This document shows positions 56,342 through 64,000 of a stretch of DNA of 64,000 nt, piece by piece; positions within the stretch are counted from its first letter, which is position 1; the number at the start of each line of letters is the position of its first letter. This DNA comes from Reclinomonas americana ATCC 50394 (taxonomy: Eukaryota; Jakobida; Jakobea; Jakobida), in NCBI GenBank assembly GCA_048213135.1, contig PS015014.1, forward strand, positions 219,787 through 283,786, in the 5' to 3' direction. A program made the translations under genes and the position numbers. The notes beneath the pieces are model-generated. The model was given only the letters and a program-made list of their open reading frames with translations, ran no database searches and had not been told where the DNA came from.

Positions 56342-59300
56342 TCACCGCTTGGCTGGTCGCTTACGGGCTGTTGCTGGTGCAGGCGCGCTCGAACTACTTC
56401 CACCGCCACTGCTGCTTCCACTGACGCCAACGTCGATCGACAGCAGCGATGGCGGTGCGTCGGCGGCCAGAACTGGCACTCCGTAGCACACGGCTGCCGC
56501 TCCGTTCAGCATACGCAGTCGGCAGGCTTTGCGTGAGAGAGCCACGGCTTCGGCCAGCGTCACCGACGACAACGTCTCGTCGCAGTCGGGGGCGCTGGGC
56601 GCAAGCCAAGTCTGCAGCAAGCGCATGCTGAGGGCGTCAATGTCGCGGTCGGTCACGTCCCACAGGTTGCCGACTGCGGCAGCCGCGCCGCCCAGCAGAT
56701 ACGACAGTGCGGCCCCGGTTGGTTCCACGTCGCCCTTGGTCGGCTGCCGAGAGAAAAAATAAAGAGAGAGAGAGAGACAGCAGGTGAGAGATGCGTGGTC
56801 GGCAGCAGCAAGTCATGGTCACTCCAGCAACCACACCTTCAAGCGTCCACTGGAGCATCCGATCAGCAACGCTGTAGGAGCGCACTGCCATTCGCTCTCA
56901 GGCGCAGCGGAGCCACTACCTTGCTGCTTGCCTTGTTTCCCACGGCTTGCCTTCTTCTTGGTGGTGGACTTGGCGGCGGCACCGAGATCACTGTCGACTG
57001 CACGCGGACGCAGCATTCGTGCCACGCGATCACGCGGCAGGTACCGTTCGCCGGCTCCGTGCCCAAAGTACACCAACAGATCGCGGCCCGGCAGCTGGGT
57101 TTCCACCGTGCTGTCCACCGGTGGTGAACCCGCCACGCCTTGCCACTCCACCGCCCTGCCAAGAAAAAATAAGTGAGGCTGGTTTCGCGAATATGCCAGG
57201 AAACGACGACGACACACACACACACACACGCACCCCTCAAACAACTCGCGGAACTGCTCCTCGGTTGATTCCAGATCGCCGTGCGGATTGAGAATGTAGA
57301 ACGCCTTGCGGGCATCCACCGTGACACACCCATGTTTTCCCAGTGCACCACAGCGCGGCTGTCGCCACCGCAGGAACCACGACGCGTACATCAGTGACGG
57401 AATGCGCGTGACAGGGCATGCGTCCAGAAACGGCATTGATTCTAGCGGAAGTGGCTGCAGTCGACGATCGACCACAATCATCATGTCGTGCCTGTGCGCG
57501 CACGTGTGTTGGTGATGATATTTGTTGAGCTGTGTGTGACAAGTACACGGCCCTCACCTTCGCTGCCTCCTGAGGCATTCCATGGCGGCTTCGTACGACA
57601 ACTGGTGCTTGCACACAGCCGCTGCCATGCCACACACGGCCTCCGCAATTGCTGATTGCAACTGGTCGAGCATTGCATCGTCGTTGGCGGCGGTCGGGAC
57701 GCAGTCGACGAGGAATTGTCGTTGCTCCGTGTCCGAGAGTCGAGGAACAGCGTGGAAAAACAGACGCCAGAGGCCACGCTCTGCACCTCCACTTCTCGAC
57801 TGCGCAGTGTCGTACAACCGACTGGCAGCCGCATCGGCCGCCGATGACAAGCGCGGATCCATCCACGAACCGAGGAGGAACATCTGCGTCGTGACTGCGT
57901 CAGTGACACTGCGTGGTAAGCAGCTGGCTCTCGCGACTCGAAATCCTCACCTTTCGCCAGCCAAACAACTCATCTTGCAGACGAACCAGTAGGCGATCCA
58001 TGCGCTGATCGAGCACTTCACGAGCACTCCACCACGCCTTCTTCTGCATGCTGGTGGTGTCGAGTAGCAGCCGCCGACTCTCACCGACGATGCATTCATG
58101 CTCGGCAAATGCCTCGGCTGTCAGTTCCCGCACGCCGCTCACTCGCTGCACCAGCGGTACTGTTGCTGCCGCGGCGGTGTGGGCCAGCAGCAGAGAGTTT
58201 CGACCTGCATCACACAAAAGAGAACGCTCATGATTGAACACGATCATGAGGGGAAACGCTCAATCAAGACAGCAGTCGCGTACCAGCCGAGAAGGCGAGT
58301 GTGCACACCGACCACGAAGCCGGCATGGCGGCAGTGAATTTACTCAACCACCGCCCGCCCTGTTCCACACCAGCGTGCGGGGACGGTGCAAATTCCAAGT
58401 TTGCGCAACTGTCGTCGCCCGACTCACGGAGCAGGCGAGCAAGATGAACGGCAAAGCCAGCGCCGTAGGACGTGTGGATAAAGTACGCCGCAAGTGGTGA
58501 CTCGTTGCGTCCAGTGAGAAGCGCGCGCTGCAGTTGTAGACGCTGCAGTAACCTCGGCGGCAGTGGCGCCACGTGCTCCAGACATCGCATTGCCATGTCA
58601 ATATGTTGCCGTGCCGTCACCGCCGCCGCACCGACTGACGGAGCTGATGACTGCACGCGACGCGAGCGACCGGCACTCACCACTGGTGTCTTGTCGACGC
58701 TGCCAGTGGATGCTGACCACAGCGCTTCGATTGCCTTTTGCACGTCACTGTCACACATGAGGGACGATGCCAGTTCGCCATGGCACAGTGCTCGTTCCAG
58801 GGGCGGCAGCAGTAGCGAGTCTCCTTGCAGCAAAGCGTAGAGTCGACTCCGTGCCTCCTCATGATCTCCATTGCGACGGAGCAAACGGCACTGGCGCACC
58901 ACTACTTGCGCTCGCAGTGCCGCCACTGACGTTGTCCGCGGCTGTTCTCCTTGCGCCAGTGCAGCACATGGCTCCCCTACTGCAGCATCCACCAGTGACG
59001 CCGACTCCTCCGCAAGTAGATTGCGGCAGGTGGCACGCAGCTTGCCTTGAGAGTTGACGGCTGGACTGCAGAACCAGCTGTGGAGTGTCGACGAAGAGGA
59101 CAAGTGAGTGACGCTGTCAGCAGTTTTGGTTGAGAGGATAGACGTACCCCAGCTGGATTTCTTCGACACTGTCGTCACCACCACGAGCACCGCCTCCAAT
59201 ATGCAAAGAGGCGAGGAGTTGCAGGGCCTCTTCGTAGTGTGTCATGCAGTCGACTCGCTGTTTGTACTTGACGTCGCCGAGTCGCACCTGCATTGCCGAC

Positions 59301-62300
59301 GACACGCAGTGAGGTTCACCTTGCGGCGTAGCTGCAGCGGCAGCGCCACACGTGTCTCTCTCACCTCAAGCAGTGCCTTTTCCAAGACCAGTGCACCTGG
59401 TGGCGTGTGCTGGTCGACGCCTGCGACCATCTGTGTCTCCCAGCAGTCGCGCAGCGTCAAGCAGACTTGGATGCACGTCTCGGCCTCGGTCCACTCGCGA
59501 CGACGCGCTGCATCCTCGGCGAGTGCCAGTGCAAACAGCAGCGAGAACGACAACGACTCGAGGCGTGAAGCGAGATCCAGACCCCGCTTGTAGAACAGTC
59601 GCGGTTCCGTCACGTAGGCTGCGAAGATGATGCTCTTAGTGGAGGGGGATTGTGCACGCCAGTTTTGCGAGTCGACGAACCACACAGCTCATGAAGACAG
59701 CCACACTCGTACAGTGCAGCCAGCACATTGTGCGAAGCTACAAGGTCGACTGAGTGAGAAACAACAAATAATGCCGACAAACGAGAGTGAAGTTGTGTGG
59801 AACACACCCCCTGTCTGCTGACTGGCATGCATGAATCGCAAGGCAGAGAGCGCATGCTGCGTCGCTTCCGCAAAGCGGCCGAGGCAGCGCAGTGCTCGCG
59901 CAGCAGTCAGGTGTGCGGCACCAAGCGTTCCGCTGTCGGAGAAAGAGAGAGTGAGAGAGTGCGAACGTCAGCAAAATAGTACACACGGGGCCATTGAAAC
60001 ACATCACGCACACACCTTGACGCGATGCGGAGCTCGGTGGCACGAGACAGTGAACTGAAGCCGAGTTCCAGATGCTCCTCTGCCGCCTCCCGGTTGCCCA
60101 ACTCCACGGATACTCCAGCGCTGGCCAGTGATGCCACCATCTGATGGTACCCGCAAAGATAAGCGACCGCGATCATGTCTTCAAAGAATCCTTCACGTAC
60201 CTGAGCGAGCAGCGCTGCATGAACGGTTTTTGTGGCACTTGATCGAGCATTCGCATTGAGCTGGCGGGCAATGCTGCGTGTCTTGGCTGCACTTTGTTCT
60301 GCCACTGTCAAATCGCCAACTGCGCACATGGCTGCGTCAGAGAAGAAGCACCACGCGCGCGGGGAGAGCAAGCATATCGCAACTAGAGACGGCGACAGCG
60401 CACATGCGGGCAAGATCGGCGCACTCCTCCAGCTGCTGACTTACTGACGTGGACCGTGCCGCTCTGGCAAGGCGGCGATGCGACACCACAAGACGCAGTG
60501 TTGCCAACTCGGCGGTGAGATCGCCATGCAGCGCAAAGAGGTCGGCGGCAGATTGCAGCACACGTCCACTCCGCTGCACATCAATGGTGCACAAGGCCAG
60601 CGACACGCTGTCGTGTTCACGACGCGCTGGTGAAAGCAACTGGGTTAGCAGTGGGTGCAGCGTGCATTTGTGTCGCACATTAGCGCACCTGCAACATGTC
60701 CCAGCATGCATGTCCAGATCTCCACGGCCTTCTGCAGACACTGCACTGCCGTGCGGCGCGTGTGCTTGTCAGCAGGAGAAGTTGGTACGATCCACCATCG
60801 GCTCGAGCCGCCAGGGGTCCGGCTTGCGGCAGTCCGTCGCGCGCCCTTCTTGCCACTCGTGCTCTTGCCACCGCGACCTCGTGTCACCTCTACAGCGGCA
60901 GCCGCTGTCGCCATCAAACCAGATGCGGCACCTGTGGACTGCTGCTGCTGCTGACCGACTTCTTCACCACCGAGCGAAAGTGCCGCGAAATCTGGGATCA
61001 GGCTGCGACCGAGAAGTGCAAAGTCACTGCAAACACATTACAAGTGAGTGACAATGCAGTGACACGCACTCTCCTTCATGATCCACGCACCTCTCATCGT
61101 CATCATCATCGCGACCAGTGGCATCGACCGTGAGCTCGTCACTCGGTTGTCGGTGACTCATCGTTTGCAGGGCACTCGTCATGCCGCACACGAGCTTGTC
61201 GTGCCCCAACAATTCGTTCCCGAGCATGACGTACGCCGTTGCCAGTTGGTCGAGCAGCTGCGGCAAGGTGGTAAGCTGGAGGGGTCAACCAAGAAGAAGC
61301 GATTGGTGACAGAGTCGCAACTCTGTACAGTCGGCACACATCGTCGGTGAACTCGACATCAGCCAACCCGGCACTCGGTGCAGTTGTGTCGCACAACTCG
61401 TCCGGGCACACGACTGCCAGGCTTTCCGCTGCTGTTTGCGCCACTGTAATGGCCTGTCGTACAACACTGCAGCGGTCTTCGCTGCCGTCGTCCATCAGCA
61501 GCGCTTGCGTCAACTGTGTGTGCACAAACAATGAGAGTGCTGCGCCGTCCAAGCCAATGTCCATACGACGAACCATGAACACCACATGCTCGGTGGGATA
61601 CTCGACACCGTCGCCAAACACCGGAACACTGCTGAGGAAGGCCATCGTCCGATTGCAGTCGTCACGCAGGGTGTCTCGCGTCGCCGGAGCTGACTCCATA
61701 ACATTGAAGTAGGCCAGCACTTCTCGGAGACAGGCGAGACCACCTCCACGCGACACGTCCACATCGTCTATGCTCTCCGCCAGTCGCAGAATCTCAAAGA
61801 GACAGCCCGGATTGCTGTCCTCTGAATCCATTTCGTCGTCTTCCTCCTCCTCCTCCACATCTTCGTCCTCAAGCGGCTGAGCGACGCCCAGGCTCTTGAC
61901 TTTGAGCGAGACGAATGCCTCGACAGATGAACTGGAAATCTCGCCCGTGGTGTGCACGGCCTGCTGCATGGCGGCACAGAGGCACTCCAGTCCGCTCTGC
62001 GAATCGTTGGCCAGCTCAAAACACCGAGCGATGAGCTGCTGGCACTTTTGCGTTCGCGCCGCATTCTCTGTCTCGTCGCCGTACAGTTCGCCAGCTCTGA
62101 GCAACGACGTGAGAAGACCATGAGATAAACTGCAGAAAGAAAGCTCAACTCAACTGCTTGAGAAACTCAATGGCCTCCGCCACCAGTCCATCGTTGAACA
62201 GACATGCTCCAAAGTTGTAAAAATGAATTCCGAGCATGGTGCGGCACGACTGCTGCTCCAGTAACCGGTGCAAGTGCTCGTCGTTGATGACACACCACAG

Positions 62301-64000
62301 CCACGCACGCACTTGGTCGACGTGATTCCTGTTCGTGGTTCATAAAATGGTGAGTGATTTCCCCACAAGGAATGCTGGCAGTCATCGACACGCACTTGAG
62401 GCGCTGCTGACCGGCAGCCGCCGCATCAGTGTCCACAGGCGCTGGACTGTCCTCTCCAGAGTGCTGCCCAGAGTCATCATCGTCGTCGTCGTCAAACATC
62501 TCTGTGTCCTCTTGCGATGCCAGCGCATAATTCAGCGCTCCTTCCCCTCCGCCACTCTGACTGCCAGCGTCCTCTCCGGCACTCCCCTCTGCACACGTCA
62601 CATCCACCAGAGCTCCAACGGCATCGAACAAAAATGCCGAAAGCTGCTCGAGCTGTTTTTGCCAGCATGTTAGCTTGTGCATGACTCCGAGACGACTACG
62701 AGGTCACTGAACCTGCTCACGCATTGCCTTGTCGGCGGTGGCTGAGGAGGCCAATGCCGCACGATAGGCCTGAACGGCACATTCCAACAGCATGCTTAAC
62801 CGGCGGCGATGTGTGGCCGATTGCATGCGGATGCACTGCTGGGTGGCCTTTCGTACCGAGCCGCCCATGTAACGCACGACACCGCGGAAAACCTTGCACA
62901 GCAACTGCGGAACCTCATCCCGACTTGCACCGCTGTCGATTTCGCTGCACAGCTCACTGAAGGCGGTGATCAGCGGTTCGAGACGCTCAACTGCACACGC
63001 CATGGATGAGTGGAAATGAGAAGAAAGTTGTGACCAGCAAAGCAGCGGGTGACAAGATTTTGCGCACTTGTGGCCTCACACTCATCCACGCTGTCGTCCA
63101 ACGATGACCCGGTCAGCTCCTCCAACGTGACCGCCAGTGACCATATCAGTACGCGCGACTACACATCACACACATGTAAGCAAAACATGTCGTTGCTCCA
63201 GTGTTGCTCCCGCCTGCACCACGCAACATCAGTGCCGAGCCCCTCCACCCAATTCTGCCAATGGGAACTGCTCGAGGCGCTTCTCCACACGGTACTGGCG
63301 TGCTCGAGGCAGCGAAGCATGGGCATGACAGTGGTGGGAACCGCAGACAACAGCGGCTGACCGAGTTTGAAAAGCTGATCGTAAAACGCAGCACACACGC
63401 TCCACACTGCGCATTGGATCTGGTCAGTCACACGAAACGAATCATAATGAGACACACCCAGACACGCACCGGCGGATGTGGCCGGCGCCTTTTGTGTCAG
63501 AAAGAGGGCGTACTTGAGACCCTGTTCGAAGAACACAGGGTCGGTGCCCTCTGAGTTGCCCGCCAGCACATGGTCGACGTGAAACTGCAAGCCGAGCAAG
63601 CGAAGGCGAGCGGGTAAAGGGAGCACTGGAACTGCGTCGCCTTTCCGCCGCTTTCCACCGCCGCTCTTGCTACTGCTTGCAGTCGACGACGCGGGTATGG
63701 CAGGAAGATCTGCACACGCGTCGGAGGCTGAGGCACACTTGAAAGCAATCCTAAACATGGCGTCCAACTCGCGCATGCTGTCGGGAGAGCCGGCGGTTCT
63801 TGAACGCAGTTGCAGCCATTCGGCGGCCTGCATGAGAGCAGTCTCTGCAGCCGTAAGGTCGTCAGGAGTTGCTGCACCGGCTGCGGCCTTGGCCCACTGC
63901 AGAAGTGCAGTCACGACCAGAGCGCTGTACGAGTTGGTGTCCGTGACCGCTGCGTCGTCATCGAAAGAGAGTGAGTGAAGCAGACTCTCTCTTCCCTTTC
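56342..64000 (-). CDS. Separase (C50 cysteine protease), 5' end beyond window
   Basis: The C-terminal protease domain is clear: LPLESMPFLDACPVTRIPSL, AFYILNPHGDLESTEEQF-REL, the catalytic His in LLVYFGHGAGERYLPRDRVA (about 57040-57082), the catalytic Cys in ALLIGCSSGRLKVW (about 56832-56876), and GAALSYLLGGAAAAVGNLWD-VTDRDID. It ends AATARKRPAKR-like at TGA 56342-56344. Separase cleaves cohesin at anaphase. Between His and Cys is a basic/Ser insertion of about 40 residues (AKSTTKKKASRGKQGKQQ). From 57.5 to 64 kb many exons encode helical TPR-like repeats and acidic loops (DEDVEEEEEDDEMDSED; DDDDDDDSGQHSGED). An acceptor at about 63950 shows that further 5' exons lie past the window. At least 2000 residues are visible. 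Confidence 0.93.

Overview
This window is nuclear DNA from an intron-dense, GC-rich unicellular eukaryote that carries cilia or flagella. The evidence is structural. Almost every gene is split by short introns (about 50-120 bases, GTGAGT/GTRCGT donors, CAG and occasionally TAG or AAG acceptors), intergenic distances are tens to hundreds of bases, and there are no bacterial operon features. A ciliary microtubule inner protein (CIMIP1-like), a CENP-E-type kinesin, separase, SRRM1, HAT1, glucosidase II and a FERRY-complex subunit (C12orf4) place it among flagellated protists. I cannot name the species; a heterotrophic flagellate such as an apusozoan, choanoflagellate or relative is a guess only. 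All gene models are read by eye from conserved peptides and splice sites, so outer limits are firmer than internal exon edges.

Layout. 1-168 (+): C-terminal exon of an Atg101-like protein. 501-1727 (-): FSH1-family serine hydrolase ending in a PTS1-like AKL, with its 3' end tandemly duplicated at 311-562. 1911-3543 (-): PLAC8 cysteine-rich protein with microexons. 3866-17922 (-): one giant gene for a secreted or membrane protein with Chlamydia-Pmp-like beta-helix repeats and a multi-pass C-terminus. 18088-22751: coiled-coil and disordered protein pieces split by assembly gaps, probably with one contig inverted. 22872-27337 (-): PH-domain protein with a long disordered tail. 28232-32494 (+): glucosidase II alpha (GH31), cut by a gap. 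32515-34182 (-): ASNSD1. 34517-34766 (-): start of another PH protein. 35061-36160 (+): short-chain dehydrogenase. 36181-36735 (-): orphan PH-domain contig. 36756-38077 (+): basic-repeat disordered protein. 38264-40057 (-): SRRM1. 40416-43473 (+): C12orf4. 43626-47002 (-): OSCA/TMEM63 channel. 47260-49031 (+): HAT1. 49069-49932 (-): bacterial-type cyclophilin. 49988-53489 (+): kinesin-7. 53558-54746 (+): CIMIP1-like. 54844-56282 (-): TMEM53/DUF829-like. 56342-64000 (-): separase, 5' end outside the window.

Organisation. Genes mostly alternate strand, giving head-to-head pairs with short shared upstream regions (17923-18087, 27338-28231, 34767-35060, 40058-40415, 47003-47259, 49933-49987) and tail-to-tail pairs with very short 3' gaps. 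The genes do not form one pathway. They cover autophagy, ER glycoprotein trimming, chromatin, splicing, mitosis, cilia, endosomes and mechanosensation. The most unusual items are the giant Pmp-repeat membrane protein, the duplicated PTS1-bearing gene end, a TMEM53-like protein lacking its nucleophile serine, a HAT1 with a Glu-to-Asp change at a proposed catalytic position, and contigs whose coding strand flips exactly at N runs.
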